Part shown: in pieces, positions 6,424-14,611 of the stretch
How positions within the stretch are numbered: the first letter of the stretch is position 1
Layout of the letters: each line of letters opens with the position of its first letter
Made by a program: the position numbers and the translations under genes
Notes under the pieces: model-generated
Told to the model about the DNA's origin: nothing
The model's database searches: none
Seen by the model: the letters and a program-made list of their open reading frames with translations, nothing else
From: Syntrophomonadaceae bacterium
GTDB lineage: Bacteria; Bacillota; Dethiobacteria; DTU022
Assembly (NCBI GenBank): GCA_003553305.1
Contig: PWEB01000143.1
Coordinates: 1 to 19,523, forward strand
Length of the DNA stretch: 19,523 nt
Reading direction: 5' to 3'

Positions 6424-7704
6424 ATGATTATTATAACTTCACCACCAGAATATTTTTCAGGTCAGCTGAAGGTTCCCGGAGATAAGTCAATTACTCATCG
6501 GGCTTTAATGCTTGGCGCAATTTCCCGCGGTGTTACTGAAATAAAAGGGTTTTTAGATGCCGAGGATTGCCGGGCTACTATTAACTGCTTGCGTTTATTA
6601 GGGGTAAAAATAAATGTCAGGGGTAATCGGTTGTTGATTGAAGGTCGGGGGATGTACCTTAAAAAAGCAAGCAAAGCCCTGGATGCCGGTAATTCAGGAA
6701 CTACGGCCCGGCTGATGCTCGGGATTTTAGCCGGTCAGGATTTTGAAACAACTATAAGCGGAGATCAATATTTGCAGAGGCGTCCAATGAAAAGAATAGT
6801 CGAACCACTGCAATCAATGGGTGCATTGTTTGAAGGAGAATCTGATCGGTTGCCGATAACGATTAAGGGGGGGGAACTGGCTCCGCTCAATTACAAAACC
6901 CCCCGGGCCAGTGCTCAGATAAAATCGGCGATTTTACTGGCCGCTCTTTATGCTGAAGGGGTGACCACTGTAGAGGAACCTTATCAAAGCCGCAATCATA
7001 CCGAGTTAATGTTAGCCCAGTTTGGAGCAAATATCTCGGTAAATGAACGCCTGGTTACTTTGGAAGGCCGGCCTGCTTTAGAAGGCAGGCCGGTCAGAGT
7101 CCCGGGGGATATGTCAGCAGCAGCCTTTTTTATGGCAGCAGCTGTTCTTGTCCCGGATTCGGAGGTGCTCTTAAAGGATGTCGGTATCAACCCTGCGAGG
7201 CGGGGTGTTATTGATGTGCTGTTCCAAATGGGCGCTGATATTGAAATTCAACAGGAGCGCCGGTGGGGCAGTGAGCCGGTTGCTGACATCCTTATCAGGG
7301 GAGGATCGCCCTTGAAGGGTGTAGAAATTGGCGGGGCTATGATTCCGCGTCTTATCGATGAGATACCGGCATTGGCTGTTGTGGCGGCAGCTGCTGAAGG
7401 AGAAACTGTGATCCGTGATGCCGACGAACTGCGGGTTAAGGAATCAGACCGCATCTCTGATCTCGCCGGGCAGTTGCTAAAACTAGGCGTTAATATTACG
7501 GAAACCGAAGATGGGATGATTATAAAAGGAGAAGCAGGATTAAAGGGAGCCGATGTGGAAAGTTGTGGCGATCACCGTCTGGCTATGGCTTTAGCAGTGG
7601 CTGGTTTAGCAGCGGAAGGTGAAACAGCAGTGTATGGTGCTGAAATAATCAATGTTTCTTTTCCTGGTTTTATGCCGGCTTTGCGTTCCCTGATCATCAA
7701 GTAA
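6424..7704 (+). CDS. aroA: 3-phosphoshikimate 1-carboxyvinyltransferase (EPSP synthase)
   Basis: Joins shikimate-3-phosphate to phosphoenolpyruvate, the sixth step of the shikimate pathway; cytoplasmic. The 426-aa length is usual. Motifs seen: GDKSITHR (K21, S22, R26) for substrate binding, DAGNSGTTAR, the RRPMKR segment, SAQIKSAILLA, RNHTELML, DEIPALA with the catalytic Asp region, ELRVKESDRI, and CGDHRLAM near the C-terminus. The RPM and QIKSA features are closer to the Bacillus/class II type than to E. coli AroA, judged by eye. The ATG has GAAGGAG upstream. A separate promoter follows this gene, so it need not be transcribed with the his genes, although 105 bases and no obvious terminator separate them. 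aroC and aroB of the same pathway lie about 4.5 kb downstream. Confidence 0.97.
   Translation: MIIITSPPEYFSGQLKVPGDKSITHRALMLGAISRGVTEIKGFLDAEDCRATINCLRLLGVKINVRGNRLLIEGRGMYLKKASKALDAGNSGTTARLMLGILAGQDFETTISGDQYLQRRPMKRIVEPLQSMGALFEGESDRLPITIKGGELAPLNYKTPRASAQIKSAILLAALYAEGVTTVEEPYQSRNHTELMLAQFGANISVNERLVTLEGRPALEGRPVRVPGDMSAAAFFMAAAVLVPDSEVLLKDVGINPARRGVIDVLFQMGADIEIQQERRWGSEPVADILIRGGSPLKGVEIGGAMIPRLIDEIPALAVVAAAAEGETVIRDADELRVKESDRISDLAGQLLKLGVNITETEDGMIIKGEAGLKGADVESCGDHRLAMALAVAGLAAEGETAVYGAEIINVSFPGFMPALRSLIIK
7068..7093 (+). repeat. Perfect inverted repeat inside aroA
   Basis: Arms CCGGCCTGC (7068-7076) and GCAGGCCGG (7085-7093) form a perfect 9-bp stem with an 8-base loop. It sits where the protein reads EGRPALEGRPV. 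It is probably a by-product of a short repeated EGRP peptide and GC-rich codons, but is a stable hairpin on paper. Confidence 0.5.
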
Positions 7705-7716
7705 TCATCACAAAAA

Positions 7717-7745
7717 TTGACCCTGCCGGCTTCTTATGTTAAAAT
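7717..7745 (+). promoter_or_regulatory. Sigma-A-type promoter of the his-aro operon
   Basis: -35 TTGACC (7717-7722) and -10 TAAAAT (7740-7745) are 17 bases apart and lie 64 bases before hisD. The short leader to 7809 shows no T-box or attenuator that I can recognise. This is the only clear promoter seen before the next one at 14549. Confidence 0.7.
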
Positions 7746-7809
7746 ATGGTTCATACTTCCAGTCCATTTTAATGCTTCTGCAATAATGCCTTTGGATAGG
7801 AGATAAGAT

Positions 7810-9105
7810 ATGCCGCTGTTAATTTGTTCATTTGAGCAGTACAAAAAAACTCATCAATTGGGATCGTTAGCCGATCATCATGAAGAGAGGACGCAAGTCC
7901 TGAAAATAATTGAAGAGGTTCGCCAAAATGGTGATGCCGCCCTGAAAAAATATACCCAAAAATTTGATCAGGTTGAATTGTCCACCTTGCAGGTTTCCGA
8001 AGAGGAGATTTCTGCTGCTGCGCAGTCTGTTGACCTGCAATTAATTGAAAATATCAAGGCTGCAAAAGATAATATTGAACGTTTCCACCGTCACCAGGTA
8101 GAAGATAGCTGGTGGGATGCGGGAGCGGGTTGGGTGGCCGGACAGCGCCTGCGGCCCCTGCGATCAATCGGGGCCTACATTCCCGGAGGAACAGCAGCTT
8201 ATCCTTCATCTGTATTGATGACAGTGGTTCCAGCCCGGGTAGCAGGGGTAGAGGAGGTCTATATTTGCAGCCCTCCGGATAACGAGGGCAAGATCAATCC
8301 GGTTACACTGGCAGCGGCCCATGAAGCGGGAGTAACCGCTGTATTTAAGGTCGGAGGGGCACAGGCAGTTGCGGCCATGGCTTACGGAACTAAGACAGTG
8401 CCCGCTGTGCAAAAGATTGTCGGCCCCGGGAATATTTATGTTACCCTGGCTAAAAAAGAGGTTTTCGGACAGGTTGGCATCGATATGTTGGCTGGTCCCA
8501 GCGAAATAGTAATTGTCGCAGATCAAGGAGCCCGGCCTGCATATATAGCAGCGGATTTACTTTCCCAGGCTGAACATGACCCGCTTTCCCGCTCGATATT
8601 AATAACCGCGTCTGAAGAATTATCCAATCTGGTAGTTAAGCATTTAGAAGAACAAACGGCTACTTTGCCCAGGAAAGCAATAGTAGAGCAGTCGCTTAAA
8701 CAGCAGGGGGCAATTATCCTGGTCCCCTCATTGGAAGAAGCCTGGCCGGTAGTTAACGAGTTAGCACCCGAACACCTTGAACTGCATTTGGAAGATGCCT
8801 GGCGCTACTTGGATTCAATTGACAGCGCTGGGGCTATTTTTTTAGGGTCTTATACTCCCGAGCCGCTTGGAGATTACTGGGCCGGTTCTAATCATGTATT
8901 ACCGACCGGAACTGCAGCGCGGTATGCCTCCGCCCTTGGGGTGGGGGATTTTGTGAAAAGATCGCAAGTCCTTTGTTATTCAGCAGGTGCTTTGCAAAAA
9001 GCAGCTCCGCAAATCGCTGCCCTGGCTCGCACAGAAGGATTAGAAGCCCATGCCCGAGCAGTGCTACTAAGGAGGGATAGTAATGAACCGTCGGGCAAAA
9101 ATTGA
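7810..9105 (+). CDS. hisD: Histidinol dehydrogenase
   Basis: Zinc- and NAD-dependent enzyme that oxidises L-histidinol through histidinal to histidine, the last two steps of the pathway. The 431 aa match the usual length. Signature blocks are present: PGGTAAYPSS, GPGNIYVTLAKKEV, DMLAGPSEIVIVAD, the zinc-binding SQAEHD, APEHLEL with the catalytic pair E321-H322, and the PEPLGDYWAGSNHVLPT segment. The ATG at 7810 has ATAGGAG upstream. The 3' end overlaps hisB by 23 bp, and the hisB ribosome binding site lies inside hisD. First gene of the his cluster here; hisG and hisZ, which often precede it, are not present. Confidence 0.98.
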   Translation: MPLLICSFEQYKKTHQLGSLADHHEERTQVLKIIEEVRQNGDAALKKYTQKFDQVELSTLQVSEEEISAAAQSVDLQLIENIKAAKDNIERFHRHQVEDSWWDAGAGWVAGQRLRPLRSIGAYIPGGTAAYPSSVLMTVVPARVAGVEEVYICSPPDNEGKINPVTLAAAHEAGVTAVFKVGGAQAVAAMAYGTKTVPAVQKIVGPGNIYVTLAKKEVFGQVGIDMLAGPSEIVIVADQGARPAYIAADLLSQAEHDPLSRSILITASEELSNLVVKHLEEQTATLPRKAIVEQSLKQQGAIILVPSLEEAWPVVNELAPEHLELHLEDAWRYLDSIDSAGAIFLGSYTPEPLGDYWAGSNHVLPTGTAARYASALGVGDFVKRSQVLCYSAGALQKAAPQIAALARTEGLEAHARAVLLRRDSNEPSGKN

Positions 9106-9673
9106 GCGCAAAACTGCAGAAACAGCTATTCTTTTAGACTTAAATATTGATGGCAGTGGTCGGTCTGATTTACAAACTGGTTTGCCTTTTTTCGATCATA
9201 TGCTTAACCTTTGGTGCCGCCACGGATTTTTTAATTTAATCATACGGGCTGAGGGAGATATAGAGGTTGATTATCACCACCTGGTTGAGGACATCGGGAT
9301 ATGCCTGGGGCGGGCCTGGCAGGAAGCGCTGAGTGATAAACAGGGTATTAACAGGTATGGATACAGTGCTGTTCCGATGGATGAGGCTCTGGTTACAGTG
9401 GTTGCCGACCTTTCAGGGCGTTCCCATTTGTACTATCAATTCCCGATACCGGATGGAATGGTGGGCTCGATGGACCTTGAACTGTTCAGAGAGTTTTGGC
9501 AGGCCTTTGTTAGCGAGGGCCGCTTCAACCTGCATCTTATTATGAATCACGGCCACAACAAACACCATATAATCGAGGCTTCTTTTAAGGCAGCTGCCCG
9601 TGCTTTAAATGAAGCATCTTCTTTTATGCCGGGATTTGAGGGAATTCTTTCAACAAAGGAAAAATTAGATTAA
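9083..9673 (+). CDS. hisB: Imidazoleglycerol-phosphate dehydratase
   Basis: Dehydrates imidazole glycerol phosphate to imidazole acetol phosphate, step 6 of histidine synthesis. The 196-aa product is the monofunctional form, with no HAD phosphatase domain; a separate PHP phosphatase lies downstream. Metal-binding motifs are seen in order: LPFFDHML, YHHLVEDIGICLG, MDEAL, and HGHNKHHIIEASFKA. The second motif reads VDYHHLVED where DDHHTVED is more common; the His pair and Glu are kept. The ATG at 9083 has GGAGGG at 9071-9076 and overlaps hisD, pointing to coupled translation. hisH usually follows in Bacillota but is absent here. Confidence 0.98.
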   Translation: MNRRAKIERKTAETAILLDLNIDGSGRSDLQTGLPFFDHMLNLWCRHGFFNLIIRAEGDIEVDYHHLVEDIGICLGRAWQEALSDKQGINRYGYSAVPMDEALVTVVADLSGRSHLYYQFPIPDGMVGSMDLELFREFWQAFVSEGRFNLHLIMNHGHNKHHIIEASFKAAARALNEASSFMPGFEGILSTKEKLD

Positions 9674-9699
9674 GGTAAGATTACAGTGAGGTGAGTTGT

Positions 9700-10419
9700 T
9701 TGATAGTCATTCCTGCCATTGATTTACGCCGGGGACGTTGTGTCCGGCTTTACCAGGGAGATCCTGAACGGGAAACTGTTTATGGAGATAATCCGGTGGA
9801 AGTTGCCCGCCAGTGGGAACAGCTGGGGGCAAAAATGCTTCACCTGGTTGACCTGGATGGAGCGTTTACCGGGTTTTCACACAATGAGAAAGTGATAGGG
9901 AGCATTGGAGAAGAAGTCCGTATTCCTATCCAGCTTGGTGGTGGGATCAGGTCGAGAGAAGCGGTGGAAAAAGTGATGTCAGCCGGAGTATCCAGGGTTA
10001 TTCTGGGGACTATAGTTATAGAGCAGCCTCAGCTTGCCCGGCAACTAGTTAAAGATTATGGGGAAAGTGTTCTGGTTGGGATTGATGCCCGTGAAGGAAT
10101 GGTTGCTGTGAAAGGCTGGACAGAATCCTCAGCAGTGCAGATGGTAGAACTGGCTGCCCGTATTGAGCAGTGGGGAGTAAAAGAGATTATTTATACCGAT
10201 ATCCAAAGAGATGGCACCATGAAGGGACCTGCCCTGGCTGGTCTTGAGGAAATCTTAAGTCATACATCATTACAGGTTATTATGTCCGGGGGCATCTCTT
10301 CTAAAGAAGATGTTTTATCCCTTAAGCCATACAGTAAACGGGTAAAAGGCGTGATTATCGGTAAAGCCCTTTATACTAACCAGTTGACTTTACCGGATGC
10401 GATGGCTGTTTTGGAATAA
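9700..10419 (+). CDS. hisA: Phosphoribosylformimino-5-aminoimidazole carboxamide ribotide isomerase
   Basis: (beta/alpha)8-barrel isomerase that converts ProFAR to PRFAR, the substrate of the HisH-HisF synthase. About 239 aa from TTG 9700, whose ribosome binding site GAGGTGA (9688-9694) is well spaced; this gives the usual HisA N-terminus MIVIPAIDLRRG. A GTG at 9691 is in frame but overlaps the ribosome binding site. Seen: the first catalytic Asp in IPAIDL, QLGGGIRS, the second catalytic Asp in VGIDAREG, TDIQRDGTMKGP, and the phosphate-binding MSGGISS. HisF is the nearest relative, but the ProFAR-isomerase N-terminus and RDGT block fit HisA. It lies 26 bases after hisB. Confidence 0.96.
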   Translation: MIVIPAIDLRRGRCVRLYQGDPERETVYGDNPVEVARQWEQLGAKMLHLVDLDGAFTGFSHNEKVIGSIGEEVRIPIQLGGGIRSREAVEKVMSAGVSRVILGTIVIEQPQLARQLVKDYGESVLVGIDAREGMVAVKGWTESSAVQMVELAARIEQWGVKEIIYTDIQRDGTMKGPALAGLEEILSHTSLQVIMSGGISSKEDVLSLKPYSKRVKGVIIGKALYTNQLTLPDAMAVLE

Positions 10420-10467
10420 GCTTTAACATATACTAACTTTAAAAGATAATGGTATGGAGGTTTTGAT

Positions 10468-10851
10468 GTGGGAGATTTAAACAACAAGGAAGAGATAAGA
10501 CCTTTAGAGATTAAGGAGCTAAAATATGATCAAAACAGTCTGATCCCGGCAGTGATTCAGGACGCCAGGAATAATGTGGTTCTGATGGTAGGCTATATGA
10601 ATCAGGAAGCCCTTAGGCGGACCATTGACCGCAAAATAGCATGTTTTTGGAGCCGCAGTCGTCAGGAATACTGGGTTAAAGGGGAAACCTCCGGTAATTA
10701 TTTCGATGTAAAGTCAATCTATACTGATTGCGATGCTGATACCCTTTTAGTGAAGGTGATACCGCTTGGTCCCGGCCTGGCCTGCCACACCGGAAGATAT
10801 TCCTGTTTTTATAATACCCCGGCTGGTTTTGAACAGCAGGAGGGAGATTAA
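10468..10851 (+). CDS. hisI: Phosphoribosyl-AMP cyclohydrolase
   Basis: Zinc hydrolase that opens the purine ring of phosphoribosyl-AMP, step 3 of histidine synthesis. 127 aa, cyclohydrolase domain only, so the HisE pyrophosphohydrolase must be elsewhere in the genome. Motifs: VGYMNQEAL, ACFWSRSRQEYWVKGETSGN, DCDADTLL with C88, and ACHTGRYSC with C106 and C113 as zinc ligands. The GTG start at 10468 has GGAGG at 10456-10460; an overlapping ATG at 10466 is in another frame with an early stop. A 48-base AT-rich gap separates it from hisA, where hisF would normally sit. It ends 4 bases before the phosphatase gene. Confidence 0.97.
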   Translation: MGDLNNKEEIRPLEIKELKYDQNSLIPAVIQDARNNVVLMVGYMNQEALRRTIDRKIACFWSRSRQEYWVKGETSGNYFDVKSIYTDCDADTLLVKVIPLGPGLACHTGRYSCFYNTPAGFEQQEGD

Positions 10852-10855
10852 TCTT

Positions 10856-11653
10856 ATGATTGATTATCATTTGCACACTACTCGCTGTTGTCATGCCACC
10901 GGATCATTAGAAGACTACCTGGCTGAAGCAGAAAAAAAACAACTCCGGGAAATTGGTTTTTCAGATCATTTTCCCCTTGACCTGTTGGGGGTTACTCCCC
11001 GGGCTCCAGTTACCATGGAAGCTTCAGAGCTTGAAGAATATATTAAAGAAGTAGAAGGTTTAAAAAGCTTAGGATCGAATATGAACATTAAGCTTGGTAT
11101 AGAGATTGATTATATTCCGGGAACTGAGAACAAGCTGGGCAAACTGCTCGAACAATATGACTTTGATTACGTAATTGGTTCCATCCATTATTTGGGCGAT
11201 TGGGACTTTACCCATCCTGTTTATGCTGATCACTATCAGGATTATGATATGGACAGCCTTTACGATAAATATTTCAAACTTCTCCAGGATGCATGTAGAA
11301 GCAGGCTCTTCGATGTTATCGGCCATATCGATGTGATTAAAAAATTTGGTTACCGCCCTGCAAATGATTTAGAGGCCCTCTATATTGAAACTGCCCGTTT
11401 GCTGCGGGAAAGTGGGACCTGTATTGAACTAAATACAGCAGGGCAGGATGCTCCGGTCGGGGAATTTTACCCCGATCCGCAACTTCTTGAAGTATGCTTG
11501 TCTGAAGGAGTCGCAGTGACCATGGGTTCTGATGCTCATAGTCCGGAACAGGTTGGGCGCTATTTTAACGAAGCAGTAGAATTGCTTAAATTGTCTGGCT
11601 GCAGGGAATTGACTGTTTTTGAGCAGCGTAAAAGGAGCAGCATTCAGCTGTGA
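10856..11653 (+). CDS. hisJ: Histidinol-phosphatase, PHP family (HisJ/HisK type)
   Basis: Hydrolyses histidinol phosphate to histidinol, the step that in enterobacteria is done by the N-terminal half of HisB. 265 aa from ATG 10856, which has AGGAGGGA at 10838-10845; the frame is open further upstream but that part overlaps hisI. PHP metal-binding signatures: DYHLHT with H5 and H7, GFSDHFP, GIEIDYIPG, IGSIHYL, VIGHIDVI, ELNTAG and the final MGSDAHSPEQVG. The position directly after hisI supports histidinol phosphatase over other PHP phosphoesterases. It completes the HisD-HisB-HisA-HisI set with the missing phosphatase activity. Confidence 0.95.
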   Translation: MIDYHLHTTRCCHATGSLEDYLAEAEKKQLREIGFSDHFPLDLLGVTPRAPVTMEASELEEYIKEVEGLKSLGSNMNIKLGIEIDYIPGTENKLGKLLEQYDFDYVIGSIHYLGDWDFTHPVYADHYQDYDMDSLYDKYFKLLQDACRSRLFDVIGHIDVIKKFGYRPANDLEALYIETARLLRESGTCIELNTAGQDAPVGEFYPDPQLLEVCLSEGVAVTMGSDAHSPEQVGRYFNEAVELLKLSGCRELTVFEQRKRSSIQL

Positions 11654-11729
11654 GCAGTGTTAAAAATGAAGCCAGGTAGAATAGGGCTGGAAATTTGTTT
11701 TATTGTCGAAAGGCCAGGGAGGGGTTTTA

Positions 11730-12203
11730 TTGCCGGAGTTTTATGGCGACCGGATCAAGACTGCCAAAGGCCAGTTTATAGTGGTTTTTACTAATAACGG
11801 CATTTTTGAGATCTGTTTCCCCGGCTTTACACCTGCCCAGGAATATCAGGATCACGAACTTCCCTGGCCGAATTTAACAACCGATTTGCAGCGATACCTG
11901 GCCGGCCGGATGGTCAGCTGGGAAGGCTATCCCCTCGATAACAGTGGTTATACTCCTTTTACTGCTGCTCTGCTGGACAAAGTTGGTTCTATACCTTATG
12001 GGCAGGTTTGCACGTACCGGGAGATTGCGGAACAAGCGGGTTCACCATTGGCCTGGAGAGCTGCAGGGCAGGCGCTCAAAGCAAACCGCCATCCAATAAT
12101 TGTTCCCTGCCACCGGGTTGTCGGGAGCGGAGGTAAACCGGGTGGTTTTAGTGGTCCCTCCGGTTGGAAGCAAATGCTGCTGCAGCTGGAAAGAGCAATT
12201 TAG
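11730..12203 (+). CDS. ogt: Methylated-DNA-protein cysteine methyltransferase
   Basis: Suicide repair protein that moves an alkyl group from O6-alkylguanine in DNA to its own cysteine. About 157 aa from TTG 11730, chosen because AGGGAGGGG lies at 11716-11724; a TTG at 11703 would place that ribosome binding site inside the gene. Seen: IPYGQVCTYREIAEQAG, the helix-turn-helix region around AWRAAGQALKANRHP, and the active site PCHRVV with Cys127, followed by GGFSG. The N-terminal 70 residues are the less conserved ribonuclease H-like part. There is no Ada-type regulatory domain. It stands between hisJ and aroC in the same direction, with no functional link to either. Confidence 0.96.
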   Translation: MPEFYGDRIKTAKGQFIVVFTNNGIFEICFPGFTPAQEYQDHELPWPNLTTDLQRYLAGRMVSWEGYPLDNSGYTPFTAALLDKVGSIPYGQVCTYREIAEQAGSPLAWRAAGQALKANRHPIIVPCHRVVGSGGKPGGFSGPSGWKQMLLQLERAI

Positions 12204-12255
12204 ATGACTGCCTAAAATTTAGTTAGAATTGTTTTTTTTAATGGAGGCTTGAGTC

Positions 12256-13437
12256 ATGCGTTATTTATCCGGTGGTGAATCACATGGGCCATGCCTGACC
12301 GGTATAATTGAAGGTTTACCGGCAGGGCTTAACCTCAACAGAGAAGAGATCGACCGGCAACTTGCCCGCCGCCAGCATGGTTACGGCCGGGGAGGCAGGA
12401 TGTCCATTGAAAGAGACCGGGTTGAAATATTGTCGGGTTTGCGTTTTAACCAGACCATAGGTAGTCCTCTTACTCTGCAGATTAAAAACCGGGACTGGGA
12501 AAACTGGCAAAAATTAATGGCTCCCTATGGTGATCCGCCGCATGACGCCGAACCACTGACCCGTCCGCGCCCCGGACATGCTGATCTGGCTGGTGGTTTA
12601 AAATATAATCATGATGATTTAAGGCTCGTTCTTGAACGCTCCAGTGCCCGTGAAACTGCGATGCGGGTTGCTGTCGGCAGCGTGGGGCGTGTATTGCTTG
12701 AAAAATTTGGGTTTACTTTTTACAGCCATGTAGTCCGGATCGGTTCTTTTTTTTCAAAGGCCGCTGTTGATGAACTGCCCACCCTGGCCGAGCAGATTGA
12801 AGAATCACCTTTACGCTGTGCCGACCGGGAAGCAGAAGCATTAATGATCAAAGAGATTGACCGGGCTGGACAAGACGGAGACACCCTTGGCGGAATCATT
12901 GAACTGGTTGTTACGGGAGTTCCTCCCGGCCTGGGCAGTCATGTGCATTGGGATCGCCGCATCGATGGTCGCTTGTCCGGAGCCCTGAGCAGTATTCAGG
13001 GCATTAAGGGGGTTGAAGTTGGGGCTGGATTTTCCGCCGCATCGCAACCTGGTTCAGCCGTGCATGACCCGATTACCTTTAAAAGCGGATCGGGCATCAG
13101 CCGCCCTTCGAACATGGCCGGTGGCCTGGAAGGTGGAATCACCAATGGCCAGCTGTTGATTATAAGAATTGCCATGAAACCAATCCCCACCCTGGCTAAA
13201 CCTTTGCCCAGTGTGGACTGGCAAACCGGCAGAGATGCTCCGGGAGCGGTGGAAAGATCTGATGTATGTGCGGTACCTTCTGTAGCTGTAGTTGCCGAAG
13301 CAGTGGCAGCATGGGAACTGTGTGTTGCTTTCCGTAATAAATTTGCCGGTGATTATATGGAGGAAGTTGAAGCTGCTTACCATTATTATATTAAAAAAGT
13401 CAGCGACCGTTTAAGAAAAACAACTGGAGAGATATAA
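12256..13437 (+). CDS. aroC: Chorismate synthase
   Basis: Removes phosphate from EPSP to form chorismate, using reduced FMN; last step of the shikimate pathway. 393 aa. Motifs: GESHGPCLTGIIEGLPAG at the N-terminus, RRQHGYGRGGRM, TRPRPGHADLAG, ERSSARETAMRVAVG, DTLGGIIE, and RPSNMAGGLEGGITNG, with SDVCAVPSVAVVAEA at the C-terminus. Both FMN/substrate histidines (in ESHG and PGHAD) are present. No flavin reductase domain is fused, so reduced FMN comes from the anaerobic cell. The ATG at 12256 has ATGGAGG just upstream. The stop codon overlaps the ATG of aroB by one base (TAATG). Confidence 0.98.
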   Translation: MRYLSGGESHGPCLTGIIEGLPAGLNLNREEIDRQLARRQHGYGRGGRMSIERDRVEILSGLRFNQTIGSPLTLQIKNRDWENWQKLMAPYGDPPHDAEPLTRPRPGHADLAGGLKYNHDDLRLVLERSSARETAMRVAVGSVGRVLLEKFGFTFYSHVVRIGSFFSKAAVDELPTLAEQIEESPLRCADREAEALMIKEIDRAGQDGDTLGGIIELVVTGVPPGLGSHVHWDRRIDGRLSGALSSIQGIKGVEVGAGFSAASQPGSAVHDPITFKSGSGISRPSNMAGGLEGGITNGQLLIIRIAMKPIPTLAKPLPSVDWQTGRDAPGAVERSDVCAVPSVAVVAEAVAAWELCVAFRNKFAGDYMEEVEAAYHYYIKKVSDRLRKTTGEI

Positions 13438-14549
13438 TGAGTGTTCGGGATATTCAAGTAAAAACAGCTAATTTAAACTACCGTGTATTGATTGGAGAAA
13501 ATGCATTAGAGGAAGCAGGGAAATCTATACGTCTGCTTTTTCCATCAACCAGGGCTTTGCTGATCAGCGACAGTAATGTTTACTCTCTCTATGGTGAAAA
13601 GGTCCTTCAATCATTGACAGAAAAAAATTTTGAAGGAACCACATCATTGATCCGGCCGGGTGAATCATCTAAAATCTTACAGGTGGCCAGCCGTCTTTAT
13701 GATTTTGCAGTTGAGGCCGGGTTGGATCGCAATTCTCCGATCATTGCCCTGGGCGGTGGGGTTGTCGGTGATCTGGCCGGTTTTGTAGCTGCCACCTACA
13801 TGCGCGGTGTGCCCCTGATTATGCTTCCCACCACACTTTTAGCCCAGGTTGATAGCAGTGTGGGAGGGAAAGTAGCAATTAATCATCCCCAGGGAAAAAA
13901 TTTAATTGGGGCCATTTATCCTCCCCGCCTGGTAATTATTGATCCCCTGGTGCTCAATACGCTTTCTGAGCAGCAATTCAGGGCCGGTTTGGCAGAAGTT
14001 ATTAAATATAGCATTATTGCGGACAGTTCGTTTTTCTGGTGGCTGGAAGACAATTTAAAAGGAGTAATGAAGCATCAAAGCGCTGATCTGGCCTGGGCCA
14101 TAGCTGCTTCGGTTAAAGCAAAAGCAAAAGTTGTTGAAGAAGATGAGTTTGAAAAAGATTACCGACGAGTCCTAAACTTCGGGCACACCATAGGCCATGC
14201 GCTTGAAGCAGCAACTGACTACACTTATTACCTGCACGGAGAGGCAGTCCTAATTGGGATGAGCCTGGCGGTCAAAATGGCGGAACGCATTGATCTGCTC
14301 GATTCTAATACAGCCTGGCGTATTAATAATCTATTAGCCCGGTTTGATTTGAAAAAGCCTCCCCCTGATTTGACCGCAGAAATGGTTGCAGATAAATTAA
14401 GACAAGACAAAAAACGCCGGGATGGGAGCATAATATTTGTTTTGCCCAGGGCGATCGGTAATGCAACCATGGTTCCTGTAAATGATGAAAAATTGATTTT
14501 TGAGATTATAAATTTATATTTACAGCAAAAACTTTTTATAAAAAGTTGA
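13437..14549 (+). CDS. aroB: 3-dehydroquinate synthase
   Basis: Zinc- and NAD-dependent cyclisation of DAHP to 3-dehydroquinate, second step of the shikimate pathway. 370 aa, usual length. Motifs: ALGGGVVGDLAGF for NAD, TYMRGVPLIMLPTTLLAQVD, SSVGGKVAINHPQGKN, the metal ligand Glu in LAEVIKY, and the two His ligands in FGHTIGH and YLHGEAV. The ATG overlaps the aroC stop, with GGAGAGA at 13427-13432 as the ribosome binding site. No shikimate kinase, dehydroquinase or shikimate dehydrogenase gene follows. The last codons contain an AT-only palindrome, and the secD promoter starts at the stop codon. Confidence 0.98.
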   Translation: MSVRDIQVKTANLNYRVLIGENALEEAGKSIRLLFPSTRALLISDSNVYSLYGEKVLQSLTEKNFEGTTSLIRPGESSKILQVASRLYDFAVEAGLDRNSPIIALGGGVVGDLAGFVAATYMRGVPLIMLPTTLLAQVDSSVGGKVAINHPQGKNLIGAIYPPRLVIIDPLVLNTLSEQQFRAGLAEVIKYSIIADSSFFWWLEDNLKGVMKHQSADLAWAIAASVKAKAKVVEEDEFEKDYRRVLNFGHTIGHALEAATDYTYYLHGEAVLIGMSLAVKMAERIDLLDSNTAWRINNLLARFDLKKPPPDLTAEMVADKLRQDKKRRDGSIIFVLPRAIGNATMVPVNDEKLIFEIINLYLQQKLFIKS

Positions 14550-14577
14550 TGACATTTAAGGCACTCTCAGCTATACT
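14549..14577 (+). promoter_or_regulatory. Sigma-A-type promoter of secD-secF-lapA-recJ
   Basis: -35 ATGACA (14549-14554, 5/6 match) and -10 TATACT (14572-14577, 5/6 match) are 17 bases apart. The -35 begins at the last base of the aroB stop codon. The expected start near 14584-14586 leaves a leader of about 26 bases. Confidence 0.6.
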
Positions 14578-14604
14578 TAAACTCGACTTCTTATATGGAG
14601 AGTG
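14562..14604 (+). repeat. Inverted repeat that includes the secD ribosome binding site
   Basis: CACTCTC (14562-14568) is the exact reverse complement of GAGAGTG (14598-14604), with 29 bases between. The right arm includes most of the secD ribosome binding site GGAGAG. The left arm lies in the spacer of the predicted secD promoter, so only transcripts that start upstream of it would contain both arms. Confidence 0.45.
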
Positions 14605-14611
14605 ATAAATA

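Noticed and set aside
7746..7809. T-box or his attenuator in the leader of the his operon.
   Set aside because: The leader is only about 58 bases and has no T-box sequence, no run of His codons and no terminator hairpin.
10420..10467. Possible internal promoter before hisI (TTTAAC, 17 bases, GATAAT).
   Set aside because: The -35 matches only three of six consensus bases; the AT-rich gap makes such matches likely by chance.
12204..12255. TTTAG / CTAAA arms with a later T run before aroC, considered as a terminator.
   Set aside because: Five A-T-rich pairs are too weak, and the T run is separated from the stem by over ten bases.
14530..14547. AACTTTTTATAAAAAGTT, a perfect 18-base palindrome at the end of aroB, considered as a terminator.
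   Set aside because: The stem is almost all A-T with a loop too small to fold well, it lies in coding sequence, and no GC-rich stem precedes a T run.
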